Positions 1 through 6,673 of a DNA stretch of 11,725 nucleotides are shown piece after piece; positions within the stretch are counted from its first letter, which is position 1, and each line of letters opens with the position of its first letter. Made by a program: the position numbers and the translations under genes. The stretch covers positions 1-11,725 of the forward strand of contig JBEKEX010000065.1 of the NCBI GenBank assembly GCA_050013615.1, written 5' to 3'. The notes below the pieces were generated by a model that saw only the letters and a list, made by a program, of their open reading frames with translations, had not been told where the DNA came from and did not search any database. This DNA comes from JBEKEX01 sp050013615 (GTDB taxonomy: Bacteria; Chloroflexota; Anaerolineae; Anaerolineales; Anaerolineaceae).

Positions 1-303
1 GCGGCGGATCTTCTTCGACCATACCAGCTTGAGGTCGGCAGCCAGGGCGCGCACAGAGGCCAATGATTTGTCCCTGGTGACGCTTTCAGAGCCCACGGTG
101 ATCGAGTTGGCCGCGCAGGCGATGGCCTCCAGCAGCGTCGATTTGCCGCTGCCGTTCTCGCCGACCAGAATTGTCACCGGGGAGGTGAAAGCCAATTCGT
201 CCAGATTTTTGATGATGGGCACATTGAAGGGGAAAGCATCCGGCCAGGGCTTGAAGCGTCGGACTTGGATGGAACGCAGGTGCAGGGGAGTTGGATCAGC
301 CAT
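1..303 (-). CDS. AAA family predicted ATPase, COG3910-like (3' end outside window)
   Basis: The first 101 residues are present, starting at an ATG (303-301) and open to the left edge. A clear Walker A motif, VGENGSGKST, lies around residues 47-56 with Lys54 as the nucleotide-binding lysine. It is preceded by a short N-terminal segment with FNVPIIKNLDEL and a beta-strand PVTILV, and followed by LLEAIA. This layout (about 45 residues, then GENGSGKSTLLEAIA) is that of the small SMC/RecF-like ATPases of COG3910, which are usually about 250 residues and of unknown cellular role. Walker B and signature motifs would lie outside the window. No Shine-Dalgarno sequence precedes the ATG, but a TATAAT box sits 9 nt upstream, so the mRNA may be nearly leaderless. 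It follows the PEP-utilising enzyme gene in the same direction after a 47-nt gap. ATP binding is seen directly; the COG assignment is from memory of the family. Confidence 0.85.
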   Translation of the reverse strand, partial: MADPTPLHLRSIQVRRFKPWPDAFPFNVPIIKNLDELAFTSPVTILVGENGSGKSTLLEAIACAANSITVGSESVTRDKSLASVRALAADLKLVWSKKIRR

Positions 304-312
304 GATGAGTTA

Positions 313-318
313 ATTATA
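313..318 (-). promoter_or_regulatory. Candidate -10 box (TATAAT) for the AAA ATPase gene
   Basis: A perfect TATAAT on the minus strand ends 9 nt before the ATG at 303. Transcription starting about 7 nt downstream would leave a leader of only 2-4 nt. No good -35 is visible at the usual distance: ATCTTG at 17 bp is weak, and TTGTGA is too close at 14 bp. It would give the ATPase gene a promoter independent of the upstream tetR operon. Confidence 0.45.
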
Positions 319-350
319 GGGCATTATCCAGGTCACAAGATTGCATGAGA

Positions 351-3077
351 TTATTGGTCTAGCAGCAGCACCTGCCCGGTGCTGCCATCCACGCGCACAC
401 GCTGGCCCGTTTTCAGGCGGGTGGTAGCTTGCTCTATTCCGACGACGGCCGGGATACCGTATTCGCGTGCCACCACGGAGCCGTGCGTCATCATGCCGCC
501 GACCTCCATGATCAGACCGCCAGCGCTGAGGAAAAGCGGCGTCCAGGCCGGGTCGGTGGCCGGGCAGACCAGGATCTCGCCGGGGGCGAGCTGGGTGCTG
601 TTGGGATCGAGCACGACGTGCACCGTTCCTTCCACCGTTCCGGGAGAGACCGGGCTGCCGACGATGACGTTGGCAGCCGCGCCGTTGGTAGGCATGCCGC
701 CATAATAGACCGTGCCATCGCTCAATAAAATGTGAGGAATTTGCCGGCGCTGAGCTTCACGCGCCTGCTCGGCCCGGCGGGCAGCAATGCGTTCACGGTG
801 TTCGGTTGTGATCTGTTTTTGGGCGGCGATTTCTTTGAGCTCGTTGATATAAAGGTAGAATAGATCGTCGGGCTTCTCCAATAACCCTGCGGTGGTGAAG
901 GCTTGCCCGCAGCGCAACAATCCCTGGCGGAGGATGCCCATCATGCGGATGGCAAAAAACTTGGGCGCTTCCCGCAGGCCACCCAGTGCCCGATGGCGCG
1001 AGATGGCCCAGTGCAATTGCTTGGCTTTGAACCATCCGCCCGGCAAGGCGCGCACAGCCTCTTCCAACCGATCGGCAGCCAGCTTCGCTGCTTGTTCTCC
1101 CCTGGCAAAGACCGCGTCGGGAGCCTGATCGGGGTTGTCGATCTTCATGCAGCTTTGCAGCAACTGCATGACGTGAACGGGATGCTCGCGCCAGCGCGGG
1201 TTGCCCAGGTCGATCTCGCCCAGCCCGCGCATGCCATATTGACGGAGGAATTCGGAAATAGCGTTTTGAGAAACATCCGGCAGTTGATCCGCCTGAAACT
1301 GTTCTGCCAGTTGTTCGGCCGATAAGGTGCTGAATATTGCATCGGATTCAGGGTCATTACGCAGCGTCATTGCCACCTGCCATAATGACAGGTCCATTTC
1401 CGTGGTGACGTTGTATGGCAGGCCGCGGGATATCTCCATGACTAAATTATCCATATCTGTCCGGCCGGTTTGTTGGATCACTTGGGTCGCAAGGTTCTGA
1501 ATGAGCGCGTAGAGCGGTGCGATGCCGGCGATCACGCCGGTCACGCCAAAGGGAATAGCGACATCCGGGAACATGTCTCTGGATTCGGCGATCAACGCCA
1601 ATTGCTGCTCGAGATCAGCCCACATATCGTCTTTGGGGGCATAGCGTGCTTCGGTTTGGGCCACCACGGTATCCATAACGTGAAATTCTTTTTCCCGCCC
1701 TTTTGGCGGATTGATCCAAAAACTGGCCACGCGCCGCATGGTGGGAAGAACGAATTTAAGGAGATGTCCCAATGTGCTTAAGCGAATGCCGTTCCGTTTG
1801 GGTTGCAGTCGAGGATTTTCCAAAAGTGCGTGTAATGTCCCTTCGATCATAGGGTCGATTTTTGCCAGAAGGAATGGGGCGATCTTCTGACCGATCGAAT
1901 TACTGAACGGAGATGTGAAATCGATGAAAATCCGCTCACCGGCGATCATGAAAATTTGCTGGGTTTCTGCAGTTAAATAGTATCCGAATGATTTCGCTGC
2001 TCCACCGATCACCGTTTTCATAATATCCTGACCGAGGGGTGTGATCGGTGTGATAATGCCTTGGACGTCGGAAAAGGCGAGCATGACCCGCAAAGGCTCG
2101 GCTTGCACCCCTTTGGGGACCGGATAAAGTGACGTGATGGGGCGGGATTGCAGCAAATAAAGTTCACCATCTGCCCAGGCCCATTCGATATCCTGGGGTG
2201 CATGGTAGGTGGCAGCTACTCGTTGCCCAAGCTCGGCCAGCGCCAGGATGGTTGCATCCGGGAGCGCCGGTTGGGTCGAAACTTCACGCTTTTCAGTAAC
2301 CGTTCCACCTTCAAATTTGCCTTTGACGACCAGTGCTTTGGCGCCCAGCGATTTGGACACGATCGTTTGGTGGATTGTGTCTACCACATAGTGATCGGGC
2401 TCCACTTGGCCGCTGACCAACGCTTCTCCCAGTCCCAGGGTTGCGTCGATGACGGTCTGAGTGCGATTCCCAGTCAATGGATTGGCCGTGAAGAGCACTC
2501 CGGAAGCCTCTGAGGGCACCATCTTCTGCACGATAACTGCCAGGGAGATGCCCGTTTGGTTCACGTTGTTGCGGGCGCGGTAGCCGATGGCACGCGCCGT
2601 CCATAGGCTGCTCCAGCAAGCAATGATCGCCTGGCATAACGGGTCAAGTCCAATAACATTGAGGAAAGTGTCCTGTTGGCCGGCGAACGATAGATTGGGC
2701 AGATCTTCGGCGGTGGCGGAGGAACGGACGGCTACGGCGGGCATACCCAGCCATTCATATCCGGATTTAACGGCATTGGCTAATCGAGTGGAGATGGAAC
2801 CTTTAGCAAATTGGGAGCGAATAGTGTGCGAAGCGCTCTCCAGCGCTTGCGGATTTTGAGGATCGAGATCGGCAAGCGCTGTCTGGATGATCCCATCGAG
2901 GTGATTGACCTCGATAAATTCCTGGTATGCTGCGGTCGGAATAAAAAATCCCGGTGGCACTGGAAAATCGGCGTGGGCTAAATGTGCCAGATTGGCGCCT
3001 TTGCCGCCGACCGTTTCGAGCAGTGCCTCGGGCGAATCGAAAGGCAGCAGAGGGGAGGGAAGTGAGAGAGTGGTCAT
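351..3077 (-). CDS. PEP-utilising enzyme with rifampicin-phosphotransferase domain order (ATP-grasp / middle domain / C-terminal His domain)
   Basis: This 908-residue protein has an N-terminal PPDK-type ATP-grasp domain (about 1-320): GGKGANL at 24-30, RSSATAEDL from 118, FAGQQDTFLN at 131-140, SGVLFTANP at 192-200, DIEWA at 296-300 and LLQSRPIT at 308-315. A long middle region (about 330-800) contains NVTTEMDL and YGMRGLGEIDLGNPRW. The swivelling phosphohistidine domain is at the very C-terminus, with GGMMTHGSVVAREYGIPAVVG from residue 860 and His865 as the expected phosphocarrier. Unlike PEP synthase or PPDK, no PEP-binding TIM barrel follows. This order and length match rifampicin phosphotransferases, which use ATP to phosphorylate rifamycins, giving AMP and phosphate. 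Related uncharacterised 'PEP synthase-like' proteins share the layout, so the substrate is unproven. The ATG has an AAGGA Shine-Dalgarno 6 nt upstream and overlaps the stop of the TetR gene (ATGA), implying translational coupling and TetR control. The enzyme-class call is firm; rifamycin as substrate is only possible. Confidence 0.88.
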   Translation of the reverse strand: MTTLSLPSPLLPFDSPEALLETVGGKGANLAHLAHADFPVPPGFFIPTAAYQEFIEVNHLDGIIQTALADLDPQNPQALESASHTIRSQFAKGSISTRLANAVKSGYEWLGMPAVAVRSSATAEDLPNLSFAGQQDTFLNVIGLDPLCQAIIACWSSLWTARAIGYRARNNVNQTGISLAVIVQKMVPSEASGVLFTANPLTGNRTQTVIDATLGLGEALVSGQVEPDHYVVDTIHQTIVSKSLGAKALVVKGKFEGGTVTEKREVSTQPALPDATILALAELGQRVAATYHAPQDIEWAWADGELYLLQSRPITSLYPVPKGVQAEPLRVMLAFSDVQGIITPITPLGQDIMKTVIGGAAKSFGYYLTAETQQIFMIAGERIFIDFTSPFSNSIGQKIAPFLLAKIDPMIEGTLHALLENPRLQPKRNGIRLSTLGHLLKFVLPTMRRVASFWINPPKGREKEFHVMDTVVAQTEARYAPKDDMWADLEQQLALIAESRDMFPDVAIPFGVTGVIAGIAPLYALIQNLATQVIQQTGRTDMDNLVMEISRGLPYNVTTEMDLSLWQVAMTLRNDPESDAIFSTLSAEQLAEQFQADQLPDVSQNAISEFLRQYGMRGLGEIDLGNPRWREHPVHVMQLLQSCMKIDNPDQAPDAVFARGEQAAKLAADRLEEAVRALPGGWFKAKQLHWAISRHRALGGLREAPKFFAIRMMGILRQGLLRCGQAFTTAGLLEKPDDLFYLYINELKEIAAQKQITTEHRERIAARRAEQAREAQRRQIPHILLSDGTVYYGGMPTNGAAANVIVGSPVSPGTVEGTVHVVLDPNSTQLAPGEILVCPATDPAWTPLFLSAGGLIMEVGGMMTHGSVVAREYGIPAVVGIEQATTRLKTGQRVRVDGSTGQVLLLDQ

Positions 3078-3865
3078 GGGTTATCCTTGGTGACTCCGGT
3101 AAGAAAAAGCTGAACGATGAAATGTGCTGCTTGTTCCACATTATCTTGTGAGTGGGTGTAGGTGGGCTTGATGAAAGCAAAGCCTATGACCATGCCCATG
3201 AGCGCAGTTGCCAGGTTGAAGGGATCTTGAGTTTCCAGGTGCCCAGCCTGCATTTGTGTTTTAAGATAGTACGTGAGGCTGTTCAGGGTGCGTTCCTGAT
3301 CGGCCCCCGCGGCGTTGAAAAGGAATTGAACCTTGGCATCACCTAAAATGACTAAACGGGCCAACTCGCCGTTGGTATACATGAATTCCAGAACGTTGTG
3401 TACGAAGTGGGTCAGATCCGCTTCAAGGTCGCCACTGGTGTGGTTGAGCAAGTCTAGAGCGGCGCGGCGGGGGTGCACCACCTTGGCCAGGTTCTGCAGC
3501 AGGTTCTCTTTGTTACCAAAATGCCGGTATACGGTGGCAACGCCCACGCCTGCCTGATTGGCAACCTGGTCGATGGTGAAATTGAATGAGCCAATTTTGC
3601 TGATGACGGCGCGGGCTGCCTGCAAGATGCGTAAGGGGATGTCGATATTGTCCTCTACCTCGTCCACTTGCACACCCAGTTCGCTGGAAAGACGTCTCAA
3701 TAGATCGGTACGGCTGCCAAAATGCCGGTAGAGGGTGGCGCGCGATACGCCGCTTTCAGCGGCGAGCTGATCCATGGTGAAATGGGATATACCCGAAGCG
3801 ACCAGCAAGTGCTGCGCGGTGGTCAAGACTTGCTTTTCAAGATCGACATCAGAATGAGATGACAT
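3074..3865 (-). CDS. TetR-family transcriptional regulator with two tandem N-terminal HTH domains
   Basis: This 263-residue regulator is longer than the usual 190-220 because the DNA-binding domain occurs twice. The first copy (about 13-59) contains FTMDQLAAESGVSRATLYRHFGSR. The second (about 79-127) contains FTIDQVANQAGVGVATVYRHFGNK. Both keep the family pattern of the helix-turn-helix plus the YRHFG recognition-helix end and the following LL. The remaining C-terminal part (about 130-263) is helical and would be the ligand-binding and dimerisation domain; LALMGMVIGFAF-type hydrophobic helices fit this. The gene ends in a four-base overlap with the PEP-utilising enzyme, so it most likely controls that operon and itself. 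The start at 3865 has no Shine-Dalgarno but lies 8 nt after a strong -10 box, suggesting a leaderless mRNA. A perfect inverted repeat overlaps the promoter. The ligand is unknown. Confidence 0.93.
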   Translation of the reverse strand: MSSHSDVDLEKQVLTTAQHLLVASGISHFTMDQLAAESGVSRATLYRHFGSRTDLLRRLSSELGVQVDEVEDNIDIPLRILQAARAVISKIGSFNFTIDQVANQAGVGVATVYRHFGNKENLLQNLAKVVHPRRAALDLLNHTSGDLEADLTHFVHNVLEFMYTNGELARLVILGDAKVQFLFNAAGADQERTLNSLTYYLKTQMQAGHLETQDPFNLATALMGMVIGFAFIKPTYTHSQDNVEQAAHFIVQLFLTGVTKDNP

Positions 3866-3866
3866 G

Positions 3867-3884
3867 ATAGATAATCATATCTAT
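3867..3884. promoter_or_regulatory. Probable TetR operator: perfect inverted repeat ATAGATA-ATCA-TATCTAT
   Basis: Two perfect 7-bp arms with a 4-bp spacer lie immediately upstream of the regulator's ATG and cover the -10 hexamer. Two more TATC half-site-like words (GTATCGTATC, 3886-3895) continue toward the -35. Position and symmetry are those expected of an autorepressor operator. Binding by this regulator is inferred. Confidence 0.65.
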
Positions 3885-3902
3885 TGTATCGTATCTTGTC
3901 AA
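3874..3902 (-). promoter_or_regulatory. Near-consensus sigma-70 promoter of the tetR operon (TTGACA-17-TATGAT)
   Basis: On the minus strand a perfect -35 TTGACA (3902-3897) is separated by 17 bp from TATGAT (3879-3874). The expected transcription start is about 3867, only 1-2 nt before the ATG at 3865, so the transcript would be essentially leaderless. The -10 lies inside the inverted repeat at 3867-3884, so bound repressor would block it. It is the best promoter in the window. Confidence 0.75.
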
Positions 3903-3928
3903 GGATTTAAGGATGAAAAGACCGGGAT

Positions 3929-3960
3929 AAAAAACGCCCTGCTGTAAAAAGGCAGGGCGT
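3929..3960 (-). terminator. Rho-independent terminator, leftward (after the DUF1801 gene)
   Basis: Perfect 9-bp arms ACGCCCTGC (3934-3942) and GCAGGGCGT (3952-3960) flank a 9-nt loop. Read on the minus strand, the stem is followed by six U (3934-3929, overlapping the last stem base). On the plus strand no U-run follows, so it works leftward. It insulates the tetR promoter, whose -35 begins about 27 bp further left, from upstream transcription. Confidence 0.8.
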
Positions 3961-3988
3961 GGGATTCTGACTGATAATGTACGATTAC

Positions 3989-4051
3989 TTTTTGTGGGCA
4001 CCTTCTATTATGTCGCTACAGGTGCCAACCAGGCCAAGAGTACCACAAAAA
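3989..4051 (-). other. Interrupted inverted repeat in the DUF1801 3' region
   Basis: Within the 132 nt between the DUF1801 stop and its terminator, TTTTTGTGG (3989-3997) pairs with CCACAAAAA (4043-4051). Directly inside, GCACC (3998-4002) pairs with GGTGC (4021-4025). The right side has a 17-nt bulge (4026-4042). It could be an RNA structure in the 3' untranslated region or a decayed terminator. I see no gene here. Confidence 0.4.
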
Positions 4052-4092
4052 AGACACCGTCACTTTTGATGATGCCAGTCGTGAAGAGAGGC

Positions 4093-4524
4093 TCAGCCCA
4101 CTGCTTTCTTCACGAGCGCCGCGATTCTTGTTTCTTCGGTGGCGGTCAACTCCTTCAGTGCGAAAGATGTCGGCCACATAACGCCTTCATCGAGTTTTGC
4201 CGTATCGCTGAAACCCAATGTCGCATACCTCGTTTTGAACTTCTGCGCACTTTGGAAGAAGCAGACGACCTTGCCGTCTTTGGCATAGGCGGGCATTCCA
4301 TACCAGAGTCTCGGTGAGAGGGCTGGTGCGCTGGCTTTGATGATCTCGTGGAGGCGCCTGGCCATGGAACGATCCGGTTCCGGCAATTCCTCGATCTTGG
4401 CGAGCACATCGCTTTCTACGTCCGTCTTGGCCGCCTTCAACTCTCGGGTGCGCTCCTTCATTGCTTCTTTTTCCTCGTCCGTGAAACCCTTGGTAGATTT
4501 ATTTGTTTCCGTTTTGGGACTCAT
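4093..4524 (-). CDS. DUF1801 / YdhG-like small protein
   Basis: The start is set at the ATG at 4524 because AAAGGAG lies 7 nt upstream. The frame stays open another 49 codons further upstream, but that extension reads through the promoter region. This gives 143 residues. The N-terminal third (about 1-50) is highly charged and probably helical (KGFTDEEKEAMKERTRELKAAK). The C-terminal part carries the DUF1801 pattern: IIKASAPALSPRLWYGMPAYAKDGKVVCFF, then YATLGFSD and EGVMWPTSFALKEL, ending in a basic helix. DUF1801 proteins include Bacillus YdhG/FrataxinB-like proteins proposed to handle iron, but most have no known function; I do not assign one. No signal peptide or membrane segment is seen, so it is probably cytosolic. 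It appears monocistronic, with its own promoter and a terminator about 130 nt downstream. Confidence 0.8.
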   Translation of the reverse strand: MSPKTETNKSTKGFTDEEKEAMKERTRELKAAKTDVESDVLAKIEELPEPDRSMARRLHEIIKASAPALSPRLWYGMPAYAKDGKVVCFFQSAQKFKTRYATLGFSDTAKLDEGVMWPTSFALKELTATEETRIAALVKKAVG

Positions 4525-4573
4525 GGAAGTCTCCTTTGGTAATAGACGAATTATTATAGAAATAGTACAAAAT

Positions 4574-4582
4574 AGTATACCA
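4574..4582 (-). promoter_or_regulatory. Candidate extended -10 (TGG-TATACT) for the DUF1801 gene
   Basis: On the minus strand, TGG followed by TATACT lies about 50 nt before the ATG in an AT-rich stretch, without a good -35. A second candidate, TATAAT at 4558-4553, is closer to the gene. Either gives a leader containing the AAAGGAG ribosome site. Confidence 0.4.
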
Positions 4583-4669
4583 CAAGGAATTAAAAGTTTC
4601 TTTGCCTGCGTCTGACAATTTGCAGCACCCGCCAATAGCGATAGCGAAGCTTGACCGCTTAAAATCGCC

Positions 4670-4701
4670 AAAAAAGCCCTGCCTTGAAAAAGGCAGGGCT
4701 T
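4670..4701 (-). terminator. Rho-independent terminator of gyrB
   Basis: Perfect 12-bp arms AAGCCCTGCCTT (4674-4685) and AAGGCAGGGCTT (4690-4701) enclose a GAAA (minus strand: UUUC) loop. On the minus strand the stem leads into a run of six U (4675-4670). It starts 24 nt after the gyrB stop and its sequence closely resembles the terminator at 3929-3960. Confidence 0.88.
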
Positions 4702-4725
4702 ATCTTCAACTGAAAGTGAAATGGA

Positions 4726-6654
4726 TCAAATATCCAGGTTTCTGACGTATTTGGCGTGAGTGGTGATGAACTTGGTGCGGGGCGGGACGGCATCGCCCAT
4801 CAACATATCGAAGGTGCGGTCGGCAACGGCGGCATCATCGATGCTTACTGCCAACAGTGTGCGGTTCTCCGGGTTCATGGTCGTCTCCCAAAGCTGCTCG
4901 GGGTTCATTTCGCCCAGGCCCTTGTAGCGTGACAGGCTGGCTTTTTCAGCGCTGGGTCCAAGTTCTTTTAGGATCTTGTCCTTATCCGCATCGTCGTAAG
5001 CGTATTTGATCGAGTTCTTGTAGGCGATGCGATAGAGTGGCGGTTGGGCGATGTAGAGATGTCCCTGCTCGATGAGCGCCGGCATATAGCGGAAGAAGAA
5101 GGTAAGCAGCAGCGTTCGAATATGGCTGCCATCCACATCGGCATCGCTCATCAGGATCACGCGCCCATAGCGCAGGTTGGCTACATCGAAGTTATCGCCG
5201 ATGCCGGTGCCCAGCGCCGAAATGATGGCTTTGATCTCTTCGTTGCCCAGCATTTTGTCCAGACGGGCACGTTCGGTGTTGAGGATCTTGCCCCGTAACG
5301 GCAGGATGGCTTGGAAATGGCGGTCGCGGCCTTGTTTGGCGCTGCCGCCTGCCGAATCACCCTCTACGATGTACATCTCGGTCTTGGTAGGATCGCGGTC
5401 GGAGCAATCGGCCAGTTTACCGGGCAGGGTCATGCTTTCCAATGCAGACTTGCGGATGACCAGATCGCGTGCCTTGCGGGCGGCGTCGCGGGCATGAGCG
5501 CTGGTAAGACATTTAGCGACGATGGCGCGAGCGATCGGCGGGTTTTCCTGCAGGAAGGTGCCGAATGCTTCACCCACTACTTGCTGGACGTACGTTTGCA
5601 CCTCGGGGTTCATCAGCTTGACCTTGGTCTGTGATTCGAACTGGGGGTCGGGGTGCTTGATGCTGACAATGGCGGTCATGCCTTCGCGGGTATCATCGCC
5701 GGAAAAGTTAGGGTCAGCTTCCTTTAACAGGTTAGCCTTGTGGGCATAGTCGTTGATCACGCGTGTGATGGCCATGCGCAGACCGGTGAGGTGAGTGCCG
5801 CCGTCGATGGTATTGATGGTGTTGGCGAAAGAATAAACCGATTCGGAGTAGGCATCGGTGTATTGCACTGCCACCTCGATGCCGATATTCTCGATCTCCT
5901 TCTCGACGTAGAAGACCGGGTGCAGCACTTCACGGTTGCGGTTTAAAAAGCGCACGAAGCTGGTAATGCCACCTTCGAAATAGAAGGTGGCCTCCCGTTG
6001 CGGGCTGCGCTCGTCGATGAGCTTGATCAATACTTTGCGGGTGACGAACGCCATCTCGCGAAAACGCTGGCACAGCGTATCGAATTTGTAATCGAGGTCG
6101 CCCTTGAAGATCTCGGTATCGAAGCGGAAAGTGGTATCGGTGCCGGTCTTGTTGGGATCGCATGTGCCGATCTCCTTGACCGGCTCCTGGGGGATGCCGC
6201 GCTCATAGCGCTGGAAGTGCACTTTTCCTTCACGATAGACTTTAACCTCACACCAGGACGAGAGGGCATTGACAGCCGAAACGCCTACGCCGTGCAGACC
6301 GCCGGAAACTTTGTAGCTGTTACCACCGAACTTGCCGCCGGCGTGCAGAATGGTCATGACCACTTCCAGGGCAGATTTGTGCTTTTCGGGGTGGATATCC
6401 ACCGGGATGCCTCGGCCGTTATCTTCCACGGTCACCGAGCGATCAGGATGGATGGTGACGATGATGCGGTCGCAGGCGCCTGCCAGAGCTTCATCGATGG
6501 AATTATCTACGACTTCATAAACCAGGTGGTGCAGGGCTTTCAGGTCGGTGCCGCCCACGTACATGCCGGGGCGGCGGCGGACTGCTTCGAGTCCTTCCAA
6601 CACCTGGATATCTTTGGCACCGTAAGAAGACGGGCTGTTACCGGGTTGATTCAC
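4726..6654 (-). CDS. gyrB: DNA gyrase subunit B (type IIA topoisomerase ATPase/TOPRIM subunit)
   Basis: This is the ATPase and TOPRIM subunit of gyrase, which introduces negative supercoils with GyrA. Its 642 residues are the usual length for GyrB without the enterobacterial insert. In the numbering used here, the GHKL ATPase domain has EVVDNSIDEA (about 47-56, catalytic region and Mg-binding Asn51), DNGRGIP (78-84) and GGLHGVGVSAVNA (from 118). QTK is at about 342-344. The TOPRIM domain has EGDSAGG (431-437) and DADVDGSH (504-511), and the C-terminus ends in FITTHAKYVRNLDI. The start is set at GTG 6654 because GGAGG lies 5 nt upstream; an in-frame TTG at 6666 would place the Shine-Dalgarno inside the gene. 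The upstream membrane-protein gene ends 19 nt before, suggesting co-transcription. No gyrA, recF or dnaN is adjacent. ParE is the alternative but fits less well. Confidence 0.95.
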   Translation of the reverse strand: MNQPGNSPSSYGAKDIQVLEGLEAVRRRPGMYVGGTDLKALHHLVYEVVDNSIDEALAGACDRIIVTIHPDRSVTVEDNGRGIPVDIHPEKHKSALEVVMTILHAGGKFGGNSYKVSGGLHGVGVSAVNALSSWCEVKVYREGKVHFQRYERGIPQEPVKEIGTCDPNKTGTDTTFRFDTEIFKGDLDYKFDTLCQRFREMAFVTRKVLIKLIDERSPQREATFYFEGGITSFVRFLNRNREVLHPVFYVEKEIENIGIEVAVQYTDAYSESVYSFANTINTIDGGTHLTGLRMAITRVINDYAHKANLLKEADPNFSGDDTREGMTAIVSIKHPDPQFESQTKVKLMNPEVQTYVQQVVGEAFGTFLQENPPIARAIVAKCLTSAHARDAARKARDLVIRKSALESMTLPGKLADCSDRDPTKTEMYIVEGDSAGGSAKQGRDRHFQAILPLRGKILNTERARLDKMLGNEEIKAIISALGTGIGDNFDVANLRYGRVILMSDADVDGSHIRTLLLTFFFRYMPALIEQGHLYIAQPPLYRIAYKNSIKYAYDDADKDKILKELGPSAEKASLSRYKGLGEMNPEQLWETTMNPENRTLLAVSIDDAAVADRTFDMLMGDAVPPRTKFITTHAKYVRNLDI

Positions 6655-6673
6655 AATTTCCTCCAAACGAATT

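Noticed and set aside
903..1325. A 140-codon open frame on the plus strand inside the PEP-utilising enzyme gene
   Set aside because: It is antisense to a continuous 908-codon frame with conserved motifs on both sides and looks like a shadow.
351..3077. PEP synthase (ppsA) as the name of the large enzyme
   Set aside because: The C-terminal PEP-binding barrel is missing and the phosphohistidine domain is at the end of the protein, so the PEP synthase reaction as such is not supported.
4020..4095. A short hydrophobic peptide frame on the minus strand (…GVFFVVLLAWLAPVAT) after the DUF1801 stop
   Set aside because: It has no start codon with a ribosome site, is under 30 residues, and overlaps the inverted repeat; not enough to call a gene.
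4525..4671. 49-codon N-terminal extension of the DUF1801 protein
   Set aside because: The strong AAAGGAG in front of the ATG at 4524 and the promoter-like, AT-rich sequence upstream favour the shorter protein.
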